Counted from the first letter of the stretch, positions 33,781-43,539 are shown. The stretch is DNA of 64,000 bases from Planctomycetaceae bacterium (GCA_029243145.1 JAQWSQ010000026.1:1-64000); one strand, 5' to 3'. Program-made: numbers and translations. The notes: generated from the letters alone by a model not told the origin.

Positions 33781-35196
33781 TTATTTCTTGAGAACCACAC
33801 GTGTGTACGGAGAAGACAGATATGTGGAGTACTCCTGGTCCTGATATCGAATTTTCTTGCGATGATTGGTGAAGAAATCGATGCGAGTCGCCTCGGGATC
33901 GAGCGGCACTGTGACCTGCCAGACTCCCTGTTTTTGATCGTACTGCATCTCGGCCCAATTCTCCTCGGGGATATCGACTTTGAGATAATCGGGAGACCCA
34001 TCGAGGGCACGGTTATTGATCCACCAGATGCGTCCACTTTCTTCACCCGAATCGGGAGCGAAACGTACGCTGATATTAAGGGAATCACCTTCAACTTGAT
34101 GTTTGACAGTTGGCGATGTGAGCAAAGGTTCGACATCCGCGAAGAAGTGCTCCAGCAGAAAGGCGTCACGATTTCGTTGATCGTTTTCAGCAGCAGGGTG
34201 TTGGGACTTTTTCCCATGTCCGCTATTGGCTCTCAAATAGATCGGTATGGTGGGATGATGCTCACCTCCCCAAGATAGGTCGTAGGCCACGAAATCGTGA
34301 GTCCCCGGATGAAACAGCATGTCCACCTCGCGTTCCCGCAGGGACTCGATGTTTCGAGTGATGAACACATCGTCTGAGATCTGGCGTGCCAACTTCTGCA
34401 AGTCCTCCCAACTGCGGCCTGCTTCCAATGCGAGATGATTATAAATGGGGCCGTAATGTCCTCCCAGAAACGGATGTCGGAACTCTCCATGTTCCGCTTT
34501 GAGTTCCTCCCATGCTTTGGTATCACACATACGAAGAGGCGAGTCCCAGATCGGGGAAACGCTGGCATGAACGGCTGTCATTCGGTCGTCGTGAATGATG
34601 GCCATGGAAGGAGTCGCTCCATTCTTGGAACCTCCCGACATGGCGACTTTGCCGACTCCAAAATGATCTTTCTCCGAGTAAGCGGCTGTGATGGCCCGCA
34701 TCATGGTGGCCGGCCAGGCCCAATATTGAACCTTATCGTGGGCGTTGAGGGATCGATAAAACCGGTCGTTAGATTTTGTCCCTAGTTCTCGGAGTCCCAT
34801 TGCACGTGGTTCCTGCACAACTGTTTGAACCAATCCGACTCCGCCGGAGAGCAGCAGTTGTTCGAGTGCAAAGATCTTGGCATCTTCTTGAAGTCGTTCG
34901 GGAGTGTTCCCTCCGGTCAACAGGAATCCGTTCGCCTTCCCATCCGCCGGAACAACCAGAGATACCGCAACTCGATAAGGTTGGCCCGGCCACATCTCAC
35001 CCACCAAGATCGTCATTTGTTTCTGGCGTGTCGGAAAGCGTCCCTCGACGAGATGCCAATCCTGAATTACCTTCACATCGAGAGTCGAGGCATCGCGAAT
35101 CGCGTCCATGTCGAACAGCTCGCTGCGCGGACTCTCTGCCATGACAGAATTACTGCCAAGAAACAAAACCAAACCGACCAATACATATTTAAGCAT
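33781..35196 (-). CDS. Secreted PhoPQ-related (PqaA-like) alpha/beta-hydrolase
   Basis: 471 residues starting MLKYVLVGLV at 35196; the frame is open upstream but runs into the preceding gene. Signal peptide of about 20 residues ending SVMA. The nucleophile elbow SGGSKNG has Ser190, preceded by the long helical segment WPATMMRAITAAYSEK. The arrangement resembles PhoPQ-activated pathogenicity-related proteins. A second, beta-rich domain occupies the last 100 residues. The start codon overlaps the 3' end of the MEKHLA gene by eight bases, so the genes are co-transcribed. Substrate unknown. Confidence 0.72.
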   Translation of the reverse strand: MLKYVLVGLVLFLGSNSVMAESPRSELFDMDAIRDASTLDVKVIQDWHLVEGRFPTRQKQMTILVGEMWPGQPYRVAVSLVVPADGKANGFLLTGGNTPERLQEDAKIFALEQLLLSGGVGLVQTVVQEPRAMGLRELGTKSNDRFYRSLNAHDKVQYWAWPATMMRAITAAYSEKDHFGVGKVAMSGGSKNGATPSMAIIHDDRMTAVHASVSPIWDSPLRMCDTKAWEELKAEHGEFRHPFLGGHYGPIYNHLALEAGRSWEDLQKLARQISDDVFITRNIESLREREVDMLFHPGTHDFVAYDLSWGGEHHPTIPIYLRANSGHGKKSQHPAAENDQRNRDAFLLEHFFADVEPLLTSPTVKHQVEGDSLNISVRFAPDSGEESGRIWWINNRALDGSPDYLKVDIPEENWAEMQYDQKQGVWQVTVPLDPEATRIDFFTNHRKKIRYQDQEYSTYLSSPYTRVVLKK

Positions 35197-35665
35197 AACC
35201 GAGCATCTCCCATTCTGTGAACGTGGCGGCTTGACCTGCTGGATTGCCGTCAGAATCTGTGAGGTTCCAGACGATGGCTTGGTCGATCTGAAATCGCTGG
35301 CCGGTGGCCGAAATGCGTATTCCTTGATAGTCGTCGATGAATCCATTCTCCGTCACTCGACGAAGAAGTTCGGATCGCTCATCGCGATGGACGGGTTCTG
35401 CTGTTTTACGAGAGGGCATTTGTAACAGCGTCTTCAAATCGGCTTCCCAGAGAAGGAGTGCGGCATGATTGCCGTAATTGAGAATCGGATCATCGGCCGT
35501 ATTATGAGAGACAACCACGAACGGGGCATCAAATAATCGCTGTGATTGTTCTGCTTTCGAGCCGTCACGGTCGATCAGTTCTCGTCCCAGCAATTCTGCG
35601 TATGAGTTGAGAATAATCTGAGTCTGCTCGATCCACTCTGGTTGTTGGCATGGAGTATTCGTCAT
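35189..35665 (-). CDS. MEKHLA-domain protein
   Basis: 158 residues. The segment FDAPFVVVSHNTADDPILNY, followed by NHAALLLWE and later MPSRKTAEP and IDDYQGIRIS, matches the MEKHLA domain, which is related to PAS domains and known from plant HD-ZIP III proteins and some bacteria. It probably binds a small ligand or mediates protein contacts. The start overlaps the VOC gene's stop (ATGA), and its end overlaps the hydrolase start. Cytoplasmic. Confidence 0.82.
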   Translation of the reverse strand: MTNTPCQQPEWIEQTQIILNSYAELLGRELIDRDGSKAEQSQRLFDAPFVVVSHNTADDPILNYGNHAALLLWEADLKTLLQMPSRKTAEPVHRDERSELLRRVTENGFIDDYQGIRISATGQRFQIDQAIVWNLTDSDGNPAGQAATFTEWEMLGYA

Positions 35666-36120
35666 GATGTTTTCGTTTGATATTCCACAAATTCGAGCCA
35701 GTTTCCTTCGGGATCCTGAAAGTAAACAACTCCCACTGTTTGTCCATCGTCGTCGGTGTTGAATTTTGGTTCTGTGAGAAAATGGATCCCTTTGGCCGAT
35801 AACACCAAATACCGTTGTTGCAAATTATCGACTTGAAAACAGACATGCATGCTGCCTCTCTCGTGTCGGTCGGCTCCTGCTTCGGGAGACTCCGGCTCGA
35901 AGTATTTCACGAGTTCAAGTTGATGGCCGTCTTGAGTTTCAGAATCTTCGAAGCCGAGGAAGACGAGTTTTCGGCGGGCGTTGGGAAAACCGGTATGATC
36001 ACCCGATACGGGAGCCATCGAATCGATCTCTTTGTGGAGACGTAATCCGAGAACGTCGATATAGAAATCCCGCATCACGGCAAGATCTCGCACGACGAGT
36101 CCGGTGTGGAGAAAGTTCAT
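35662..36120 (-). CDS. VOC-family (glyoxalase/bleomycin-resistance type) protein
   Basis: 152 residues. The vicinal-oxygen-chelate fold is shown by FLHTGLVVRDLAVMRDFYIDVLG at the start (His5 as a metal ligand), GSMHVCFQVDNL in the middle with a second His, and VYFQDPEGNWLEFVEY at the end with the final Glu. These are the usual three metal ligands. Substrate unknown; lactoylglutathione lyases and dioxygenases share the fold. It leads a three-gene overlapping cluster with the MEKHLA and hydrolase genes. Confidence 0.85.
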   Translation of the reverse strand: MNFLHTGLVVRDLAVMRDFYIDVLGLRLHKEIDSMAPVSGDHTGFPNARRKLVFLGFEDSETQDGHQLELVKYFEPESPEAGADRHERGSMHVCFQVDNLQQRYLVLSAKGIHFLTEPKFNTDDDGQTVGVVYFQDPEGNWLEFVEYQTKTS

Positions 36121-36188
36121 GTTGATGATCTTAGAAAAGATGAGTGTGTTAAGGGTATGATCATTTGGGGAGGTCTCTGTCTGTTGAG

Positions 36189-37658
36189 CTATTCAATTTC
36201 AACCTGATAACTGCCGCTGTTGTTGTCGAGTGAATTCCAGGCATCGTTGATGCGCAGGAACAGAGTTCCCGAACTCGTCGCTGTCCAAGTTTTCACATTT
36301 CCGATATCAATCACTTGTGGGCTGGTGTCAATTGCAGGATCAACGACGATTCCCACCAAACGACCAATGGGTTTACCCTCGAAGTATTCGAGTGTGATGC
36401 CGTTCGGTTGAGAAACCCACGGTTTGGGATCCGTTGCTAAAGTGACCTCGCCTGTCGCAGTGAAGTGATATGTCTCTCCTTGTGTGATCGACCAGCCCGT
36501 AGATTGCCAACCTTTCTCGGCAGTAATCTTGACCGTTGACTCATTGCCATTGGGGGCAAACTCGATCGCAGCTCGGGGCAGGTCAAATCCTTCTATGATC
36601 GACGTGACAAACAGCAGCCATTCGGTATTGAGTTGATTCAGGTCTTCGATGAACAGGCGGTCGAACTCATCGGAAAAGGCACCGCTGCGCCAATGATCCC
36701 GCAAGCTGCGAAATCGTTCCTGATAGCGAGGGTTCGCATCGAGGAGATAGCAGAGCGCCCACGACCACGCATAATCGCGGACTTCGTTGACGGGATCGAT
36801 GCGTTGGATTTCGCGAATTTGCGCAATCGTTTTGAGTCGTCCGGCAGTGACCTCTTCCTGAATCGTCTTGATACGACCCCAACCGGCGTATAGTTCTTTG
36901 TCTTCAGGCAGTACACGAAATTCGATGCTGTTATCGGGATTGAGACGATGCGTTCCCAGCAATTCGGCCATCCCTTCCAGATACCACTTGGGCAAACTTG
37001 TGTCGGGCATGATCGTCATGAAGCAGTGCGTGGCTTCGTGGAACAGCAGGTGTCGACGATAATAATCTGTCTGTTGGTCGAGCATCCAGAACTGAGTCTG
37101 TTTGTGTCCCCCCGTCCGCATACTGAGATATTCGCGCGGCACGAGCCCCAATTCGGCAAGTGCTCCCATGTCTCGCATCAGATAACCGGTCATGCGAAAA
37201 TCGGCCCCATCCCGCGCTGCGGGCAGGGGGCCAAAATATTCGATCCAGGCGTCGTATTCCTGATCGGTGAGTGTCACCAGACGTTGGGCAGTTTCCGGTT
37301 CAATGTCTGTGAACAGGACCAGATGTTTGGATTGATACCGCCGATACCCAATTTTGGCGAGTGTTTCTGGAGAATGGCTCGGCTCGGCAGTGCTTGGGCG
37401 GAAGATCTTCTGGACGGGAGCAGGTTCTTGGTCGGTGACGGGGAATTGTTCCTGAAACTGCTTTTGATCAAGTGTGAATTCTCCGACCGCCTCATCGTTG
37501 ATCGAGTCGTTTATCGAGGGTGGGGGAGTCGTTTTTGCCTGGGTGACAGGTGGCGACTCTTCTCTTCCGCAGCCAATGAACACACTAACGCAGAGAGTGA
37601 GTCCAAACAATGTTCGCGTGATTGTGGAGGATTCATGTTGTAAGTGTCGAAATTTCAT
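36189..37658 (-). CDS. Lipoprotein with HExxH metalloprotease-like motif
   Basis: 489 residues. The signal sequence ends in a lipobox-like VFIGC with Cys30, so the mature protein should be lipid-anchored. A Pro/Ser/Glu linker follows. HEATH at 207-211 fits the HExxH zinc motif, and WYLEGMAELLG about 16 residues later supplies a plausible third ligand Glu, the layout of gluzincin peptidases and of the planctomycete DUF1570-type proteins. The last 120 residues are a beta-rich domain with the WQSTGWSITQGETYHFTATG pattern of PA-IL/lectin-like modules. Peptidase activity is inference. Confidence 0.75.
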   Translation of the reverse strand: MKFRHLQHESSTITRTLFGLTLCVSVFIGCGREESPPVTQAKTTPPPSINDSINDEAVGEFTLDQKQFQEQFPVTDQEPAPVQKIFRPSTAEPSHSPETLAKIGYRRYQSKHLVLFTDIEPETAQRLVTLTDQEYDAWIEYFGPLPAARDGADFRMTGYLMRDMGALAELGLVPREYLSMRTGGHKQTQFWMLDQQTDYYRRHLLFHEATHCFMTIMPDTSLPKWYLEGMAELLGTHRLNPDNSIEFRVLPEDKELYAGWGRIKTIQEEVTAGRLKTIAQIREIQRIDPVNEVRDYAWSWALCYLLDANPRYQERFRSLRDHWRSGAFSDEFDRLFIEDLNQLNTEWLLFVTSIIEGFDLPRAAIEFAPNGNESTVKITAEKGWQSTGWSITQGETYHFTATGEVTLATDPKPWVSQPNGITLEYFEGKPIGRLVGIVVDPAIDTSPQVIDIGNVKTWTATSSGTLFLRINDAWNSLDNNSGSYQVEIE

Positions 37659-37755
37659 GATGATACGATTGTGTTTTGTTGAGCCGCCTCAAACAATGGC
37701 AGATTCCCGAGAGTCACGACATTGACGGGAAAAAAACGAAATTGAGGATACTGCC

Positions 37756-38889
37756 ATGACGACTCCCGATTATCACATCTCAGAGACTTCCGAACTGCTT
37801 TCTCCGTCGCTCATTGTCTTCCGCGAGCAGTTGGAACGCAATTTGGAAGGGATGATTGCCATCGCCGGTTCTGTTGACCGGCTACGTCCTCACTGCAAAA
37901 CCCATAAAATGGCAGAAGTAACGAAGATCGAACTTGCTCGCGGCATCACCAAACATAAGGCGGCGACTTTTGCCGAAGCCGAGATGCTGGCTGATGTCGG
38001 CGTCAAAGACATTCTGCTAGCGTATAGCTTAGTCGGACCGAATCTTAAGCGGGCGGTCGCTTTCCGCAAAAAATATCCTGATGTGTTGTTCATCGTGACG
38101 GCAGATGACTTCGACAACATTCAAAGCCTTTCTGACACGATGGTTGCTGCGGATTGCGATATCCATGTTCTGCTCGATGTCGATTGCGGACAACATCGCA
38201 CCGGGCTTGTCTCCAGCGAACAGGCCATGGATGTCTACCAGACGATTGGTGATCTACCGGCGCTCATCACAGCCGGCTTTCATGTGTACGATGGTCATCA
38301 GCATCAAGTGGCTTTTGAGGATCGAAAAGCGGCTGTTCGCGAAGAGTTCGAAAAAGTTCTCAAGATGAGAGACGACTTACAATCAAAGTCATTATCAGCC
38401 AAAACGATGATAGTCCCGAGGCTGGTGTGTGGTGGAACCGGGTCGTTTCCCGTGTATGCCGAATACGATGATCCGACGATTGAACTCTCTCCGGGAACCT
38501 GTGTCTTCGGTGATGCCAGTTATGGCAGTAATTTTCCCGATCTGAAATTTCCGGCAGCAGCGGTCTTATTGACCCGTGTGATCAGTAAACCTCAAGGCAA
38601 TCGGATCACACTCGACCTGGGATATAAAGCAGTGGCATCCGATCCACCGGCTGGCAAACGAGTCGTCTTCCCGAAACTTCCAGACGCCGAGCAAGTTTTG
38701 CAGAACGAAGAACACTTAGTCCTCGAAACCGACAAAGCCGGCGATTACAAAGTGGGTGACGAATTGATTGGCATCCCCTGGCATGTCTGCCCCACATCGG
38801 CACTTCATGCCTCTGCGTATGTGGTCGAAGATGGGCGAGTGACGGGCGAGTGGGAAGTGACTTCCCGAAATCGAAAAATTACCATTTGA
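37756..38889 (+). CDS. D-threonine aldolase-type PLP enzyme
   Basis: 377 residues, alanine-racemase-like fold type III. RPHCKTHK at 44-51 contains the PLP lysine (Lys48). VLLDVDCGQHRTGL and GFHVYDGHQHQ belong to the barrel, GGTGSFPVY binds the phosphate, and HVCPTSALH near the end supplies the His/Cys metal site typical of D-threonine aldolase and D-serine dehydratase. It would split D-threonine to glycine and acetaldehyde or deaminate a D-amino acid. GAGG lies eight bases before the ATG at 37756. Which D-amino acid is used cannot be told. Confidence 0.85.
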   Translation: MTTPDYHISETSELLSPSLIVFREQLERNLEGMIAIAGSVDRLRPHCKTHKMAEVTKIELARGITKHKAATFAEAEMLADVGVKDILLAYSLVGPNLKRAVAFRKKYPDVLFIVTADDFDNIQSLSDTMVAADCDIHVLLDVDCGQHRTGLVSSEQAMDVYQTIGDLPALITAGFHVYDGHQHQVAFEDRKAAVREEFEKVLKMRDDLQSKSLSAKTMIVPRLVCGGTGSFPVYAEYDDPTIELSPGTCVFGDASYGSNFPDLKFPAAAVLLTRVISKPQGNRITLDLGYKAVASDPPAGKRVVFPKLPDAEQVLQNEEHLVLETDKAGDYKVGDELIGIPWHVCPTSALHASAYVVEDGRVTGEWEVTSRNRKITI

Positions 38890-38910
38890 AATTGACGAAT
38901 TGATGAATCC

Positions 38911-39792
38911 ATGACGACTGAACGACATACAACAGGTCTTCCCGAACTCGACAAGATGCTTGGTGGTGGGCTCATTCCCGGCGCGATGACCGTCGTGTTG
39001 GGGGCCACCGGTATTGGTAAGACTCAACTCGGTTTGCAATTTGCGCACGCCGGACAACAACAAGAGGGTGAGACGGGGATCCTTTTTGATCTCACTTCCC
39101 GCGGCGATGCCCAGAATCATGCCAATTACGCCAAACGGATGTTTGATTGGGATCTTCGACTTCGCAAATCGGATGCAAAACCGAATCTGGAACACTTATG
39201 GGATCCTGAAGTCCGTGATGATTACTTGCACATTTTTGAGCGGACCGGTCGCAAGGTGACTCTTGAAGATCTCGACCGGGATGAATGGCAGGAGTGGCGC
39301 GTTGAATTTATGAAGAAAATCGATCAGGCGATTGCTTTTTTCTACAGCAATTTCGCACACGGCGTGAGACGTTGTGTCATCGATGGTGTGGAGCCGGTTG
39401 AAAAGGCGAGTGATTCGTTTCAGTTTCATGTCTTTGAATACGTCTATCATCAGATCCTCCGTAAAGAGCACGACTGGGTGGCCCGTGATTTATTTCGGTC
39501 TCACTTTCGTGAAAACCAGACCGAGATCGAGAAACATGAATACGACGAAAAAGGAATCAGTTGTCTGTTAATGCTGACATCTCACGAAACCATGTTTGAT
39601 GATCTTTTGTCTCGACCCATCGAAACAGGGGATGTCCTTTCGAATGCCAATACGGTCATCGTGATGGGGAAAATTCGCGACGGCATGAAGATGAAACGGG
39701 GCTTACATGTCGCCAAGCATCGAGGGTCAGCGTGTGATGATTCGATCGTGGAATATACGATCAATGATGGTGGTCTGGTAATCGGTGGATAA
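38911..39792 (+). CDS. KaiC/RAD55-like RecA-superfamily ATPase
   Basis: 293 residues forming one KaiC-like domain: TTGLPELDKMLGGGLIPGAM at the start, Walker A GATGIGKT (31-38), and Walker B strand RRCVIDGVEP with Asp158. The middle (about 80-150) is longer and more charged than in circadian KaiC. No second domain is fused, and the autophosphorylation region of KaiC was not identified. Such solo ATPases are thought to act in signalling. It follows the D-amino-acid enzyme by 21 bases, so the two may share a transcript. Confidence 0.8.
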   Translation: MTTERHTTGLPELDKMLGGGLIPGAMTVVLGATGIGKTQLGLQFAHAGQQQEGETGILFDLTSRGDAQNHANYAKRMFDWDLRLRKSDAKPNLEHLWDPEVRDDYLHIFERTGRKVTLEDLDRDEWQEWRVEFMKKIDQAIAFFYSNFAHGVRRCVIDGVEPVEKASDSFQFHVFEYVYHQILRKEHDWVARDLFRSHFRENQTEIEKHEYDEKGISCLLMLTSHETMFDDLLSRPIETGDVLSNANTVIVMGKIRDGMKMKRGLHVAKHRGSACDDSIVEYTINDGGLVIGG

Positions 39793-39874
39793 GTGGCAGG
39801 AACGTCTTGCTCATTGAATTCCCGAAGATCAGAATCAGTGAGAACTCGCAGCATTCGTAAGTGAGGGATCTGAG

Positions 39875-40135
39875 ATGGGAAAAAAAAAGAAAAAGGCCGC
39901 TCCACCCGAGACGGGCATGGATCGTCTTAAAAAGATCTCCCTTTGGCAGTGGGGAGCGATTGTCATCTTCTCAACGATGTTTTCCAGCGTGATGATGCAG
40001 TTCATGGCTGTCGAAGCCAGTTCTGCGTCCGAGCGACAAGCTCAGGCGATAGGGCGTTTGGTCGCCTGTTTGCTCGGTGTTTTTGTTGGCTCCGCGATGA
40101 TCATTGTTCATCTGGTCCGTTCAAACAAGAAATGA
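39875..40135 (+). CDS. Small two-helix membrane protein
   Basis: 86 residues. A strongly basic N-terminus (MGKKKKKAA) leads to helices at about 26-46 and 60-80. GAGGGAT precedes the ATG at 39875. I do not recognise the family. It is convergent with the DUF1475-like gene. Confidence 0.65.
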   Translation: MGKKKKKAAPPETGMDRLKKISLWQWGAIVIFSTMFSSVMMQFMAVEASSASERQAQAIGRLVACLLGVFVGSAMIIVHLVRSNKK

Positions 40136-40157
40136 CTGGTCTGAGCTGTGTCGGATA

Positions 40158-40523
40158 TCAGCGTCGGTTTCCGACACGGTGTTCAGGGCGTAATAGCAAC
40201 TCGGCAGGGTTGTCGGTTTGCATGCGGGTCAGCAGCCGCAGCATGTAGATAGACATGGCAATATTGCCCAAGGCACAGATCAGGATCAGCCAGACGATAC
40301 GCGAAAGTGATGTGCTTTCTTTGTAGTACACCCAGGCATAAAAGGTGAAGAAGCCAAAATAGGCATCGGCGAGAGTCGCACGAAACCACCACATCGGCCA
40401 TAGCTTTCCGCCTTGGGCGAAAATTCCTTCCTGCATAAACGCGCGTGTGGTGACGGCGATCATGCCGAGCAGGATCAGACTGAACAATAAAATAAGTGTT
40501 TTTCGCACGAGGGACTCCGCCAA
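40158..40523 (-). CDS. DUF1475-like membrane protein
   Basis: 121 residues, four probable helices. WFRATLADAYFGFFTFYAWVYYKE followed by WLILICALGNIAMSIYML matches the pattern I associate with DUF1475. Function unknown. It is separated by 59 bases from the sulfatase end on the same strand. Confidence 0.7.
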   Translation of the reverse strand: MAESLVRKTLILLFSLILLGMIAVTTRAFMQEGIFAQGGKLWPMWWFRATLADAYFGFFTFYAWVYYKESTSLSRIVWLILICALGNIAMSIYMLRLLTRMQTDNPAELLLRPEHRVGNRR

Positions 40524-40582
40524 TGAAGTTTCGAGACATTATAGCGGGGAAAGCAAGCGATCGGTTCCGATGCCGATAAGGT

Positions 40583-42055
40583 TCAATAATCGTCCCAGCC
40601 GGCTTCTTTGCGGGCGGCTTGGCCTTCGCGGATTTTCATGCCTTCATGCTTAGCGAATTCCCACTCGGGCCAGATCGGAGACTCTTCGCGGACATCCAGA
40701 TAGATCGCCTGCATCTGCTGTTTCAATTCGGCATACTTATCAGGCTCCGACTCTTTCAGGTCGGTCGTTTCGGCGATGTCTTTGCGCAGATTGTATAACT
40801 CGAAGGTGTCGAGTTCGGCTTTTTTCATTTGCAGCTCATCTTCGAGGATGATTCCTCCTCCACGACTCCACTCGGGGCCGGTGAGTGTTGCGACCAGTTT
40901 CCAGTCTCCAGATCGTAGAGCGACCTTCCATTTGGTGTTGGCACGATTGAATTGCCAATACAGCGGTTGCTGTCGTTGGATTGACTGTCCCGCTAATGCC
41001 GGTAAGAAACTGGTGCCGTCGAGAGTGCGATCCTGCGGGACGGGAATTCTGGCAACTTCACACAGGGTCGGCAGGACATCGACTCCCGAAATGGGTTCGT
41101 GTGAAACTGTTTCCGGTTTGACTTTGCCCGGCCATTGAACGATTCCCGGCACACGGATGCCTCCTTCGTGGACGGTTCCTTTTTTATCTCGCAAGGGGCC
41201 GGCCGAGCCATGCGGGTGTAAGGACGTAATCGCCGGTCCGTTATCGCTGGTGAAGAAAATCAGAGTATTTTTGCGGAGCTTTTGTTCTTCGAGCGACGCA
41301 AGCAACTTTCCGAATGCTTCGTCCATCTGCGTGATGTTGGCATGATGGCGCGTGTATCGTGGATCGTCAGAAGGGTAGAGGTCACGATACTTTTTCGCCG
41401 AAGCGATTGGCTCGTGTGGTTCGTGATAGTTGCAGTAAATGAAGAACGGTTTGGATTTGTCGCGGATATCATTAAGCCAATGGATGGCTTCATCGGTCAC
41501 AATATGACTGGCATAGTTTTGAATGGCTCCCACCGGTTGACCGTTCCGAACGAAGTTCCAAGGGAAGCGATGATCGGGGAGGCAATTGTTTTGTGTGGCA
41601 AACCAGTGATCAAATCCGTGGTCGTCGGGTTGTGGTTGTCCTTTGAGGTTGAAGCGTCCGTTGAGATGCCATTTTCCGACCTGACAGGTTGCGTAACCAG
41701 AATCCTGCAACAGCGAGGCGATGGTGATCTCCCACGTCGAGACGTGCATTGGTGAAAACATGGGGATCCAGTTATGGACGCCGACCCGATACGGTGTCCG
41801 ACCGGTCATCAATCCGGTCCGAGCAGGCGAGCAATTGGGAGACGCCGAGTAACAATCGGTGAATTTCAATCCCTCTGCCGCGAACTTGTCGATGTGGGGA
41901 GTTTGAAGTTCTTTGTTGCCATAACAGCGCAGATCGCCGTACCCGAGATCATCACAGAGGACGACAATAATGTTTGGTCTCTCGTCGGCAGAAACGAGTG
42001 ACTTGGGAAAGGGTAATAAACTCAGGAGCGCGAAGAGGATCCAAAAATGTTTCAT
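40583..42055 (-). CDS. Formylglycine-dependent sulfatase
   Basis: Exported type I sulfatase hydrolysing sulfate esters, typically of sulfated polysaccharides in planctomycetes. 490 residues with a signal peptide of about 23 residues (ending LVSADE). NIIVVLCDDLGYGD supplies the metal aspartates (Asp35, Asp36), and NCSPARTG gives the C-x-P-x-R motif in which Cys75 becomes formylglycine. FFTSDNGP provides further metal ligands. No maturase or second sulfatase is adjacent. An MFS transporter gene lies directly upstream (32 bases) and may be co-transcribed. Substrate unknown. Confidence 0.92.
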   Translation of the reverse strand: MKHFWILFALLSLLPFPKSLVSADERPNIIVVLCDDLGYGDLRCYGNKELQTPHIDKFAAEGLKFTDCYSASPNCSPARTGLMTGRTPYRVGVHNWIPMFSPMHVSTWEITIASLLQDSGYATCQVGKWHLNGRFNLKGQPQPDDHGFDHWFATQNNCLPDHRFPWNFVRNGQPVGAIQNYASHIVTDEAIHWLNDIRDKSKPFFIYCNYHEPHEPIASAKKYRDLYPSDDPRYTRHHANITQMDEAFGKLLASLEEQKLRKNTLIFFTSDNGPAITSLHPHGSAGPLRDKKGTVHEGGIRVPGIVQWPGKVKPETVSHEPISGVDVLPTLCEVARIPVPQDRTLDGTSFLPALAGQSIQRQQPLYWQFNRANTKWKVALRSGDWKLVATLTGPEWSRGGGIILEDELQMKKAELDTFELYNLRKDIAETTDLKESEPDKYAELKQQMQAIYLDVREESPIWPEWEFAKHEGMKIREGQAARKEAGWDDY

Positions 42056-42087
42056 GAGATGTTCCTGAGTGGGAGTGATTGATGAAC

Positions 42088-43539
42088 TTATTCGGGCAGT
42101 TCTTGGCCGCGGGTTTCGCGAGCGAAGAGAACAACAATTGCCCCAACCAGATACAACCAGGCAAGGTACGAGGCTTTGTCGCCTGGTGCCAATGCGAGTG
42201 CTCCGATTCCGAAGAATGCCACACCTTGCAGAATTCGGCCACCATTAAAGCAGAAGCCGGCACCAGTCCCTCGAAGTCGAGTCGGGTAGAGTTCGGGGAA
42301 ATAGACCGCATAGCCGGCGTGCATACCGAGCGTGAAGAAGCCGAAGATGGGTAGGAAGAGACCCAGAACCCACGCAGACGCTTCATTGGGAATGAGGAAT
42401 TTGAACATTAAGATCGCACAGGCAAATCCGAGGAGGTGATACATCATAAAGGCCCCTTTGCGTCCTAGGCGATTGGAGAACCAGCCAAACAAGACAAGCC
42501 CGAGTCCTCCGCCGAGGGTGTTGAGAACCATGCTCAACATCTCGTCTCCTTTGACATTATGTTTTTTGAAGGCAGCACTTCTGACGGAAAAATATTCTTT
42601 GCGGAGTTCGATGATTTGATCGGTCCATTCTGCTTCAGTCAGTTCTCCATCTGCCTTTGCTTTGTCGAGGTCTTTGGTGGATGGTGGTGAGAGAGGAACA
42701 TCTTCGGCAATCATGGCTTCTTTTTGAGCCAACGAAAGCAACGCATTTTTACCATAGATATGACAACCCCAAAAAGTGGTGAGACCAATCGAGGCTAACG
42801 AGACACCAACTAAGGTGTTGCGTAAGTTGACGGGAGCAAACAGGTCTGAGAATTTCCCGGTGGCCTGGGTTTTGTCCGCGGCTGCACGTTCGCGGGCTTT
42901 TTGCCATTGCTCAGGTTCTTTCATTTTCCAGCGAATCCACAAGGTCAAGAGTGCTGGAAGTACGCCGATGGCAAACCCATATCGCCAACCGAAATTGGGA
43001 TTATTAATGATAAATACGCCCGCAGCGGCTGCTAACAAAGTTCCGAAGACAGAAGACGCATGAAAAATCGAACTGGTGATCGGACGGACTCTAAGAGGCA
43101 TGACTTCAGCCACCATCGCAGAAGCCACAGCCCATTCGCCTCCCACTCCCATCGCGACGAAGAAACGCAGGATCATTAATTGTTCGGGAGTCTGTACGAA
43201 CGCTTGAAAAAGCGTAAACAATGAATAGAACAGAATCGTGATGATCATTGTTTTGGAACGACCGATGCGGTCACTCACAACTCCGAAAATCATCCCCCCG
43301 ATGGCGCCGCCGAAGGCGAACGCGGCGAACGCCCAGTCGTTCCATTTGGCGACGCTGGGATGTTCCGGTTCGACATTGAGTAAGTCGGGAATCGTATCCC
43401 GCATGCTGGCAACAAAGATCTGTCCTTCGAAGACATCGAAGATCCAGCCAAGCGAAGCAATGATAAGTACCAGCCATTGGTATTGAGTGATGCCCGAGTA
43501 CCATTTATGGTCGCTGGCTGTGTTTTTGGAGTCGCTCAT
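42088..43539 (-). CDS. Major facilitator superfamily transporter
   Basis: 483 residues from the ATG at 43539 (a TTG three bases earlier is also open). About 12 helices. The loop after helix two, GVVSDRIGRSK, and the matching FSNRLGRKGAF after helix eight are MFS signatures; FDVFEGQIF in helix one resembles sugar/aromatic-acid symporters. A soluble insert of about 80 charged residues separates the two halves near residues 265-345, longer than the usual central loop. It precedes the sulfatase on the same strand, so a product of sulfatase action could be its substrate; that is inference. Confidence 0.88.
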   Translation of the reverse strand: MSDSKNTASDHKWYSGITQYQWLVLIIASLGWIFDVFEGQIFVASMRDTIPDLLNVEPEHPSVAKWNDWAFAAFAFGGAIGGMIFGVVSDRIGRSKTMIITILFYSLFTLFQAFVQTPEQLMILRFFVAMGVGGEWAVASAMVAEVMPLRVRPITSSIFHASSVFGTLLAAAAGVFIINNPNFGWRYGFAIGVLPALLTLWIRWKMKEPEQWQKARERAAADKTQATGKFSDLFAPVNLRNTLVGVSLASIGLTTFWGCHIYGKNALLSLAQKEAMIAEDVPLSPPSTKDLDKAKADGELTEAEWTDQIIELRKEYFSVRSAAFKKHNVKGDEMLSMVLNTLGGGLGLVLFGWFSNRLGRKGAFMMYHLLGFACAILMFKFLIPNEASAWVLGLFLPIFGFFTLGMHAGYAVYFPELYPTRLRGTGAGFCFNGGRILQGVAFFGIGALALAPGDKASYLAWLYLVGAIVVLFARETRGQELPE

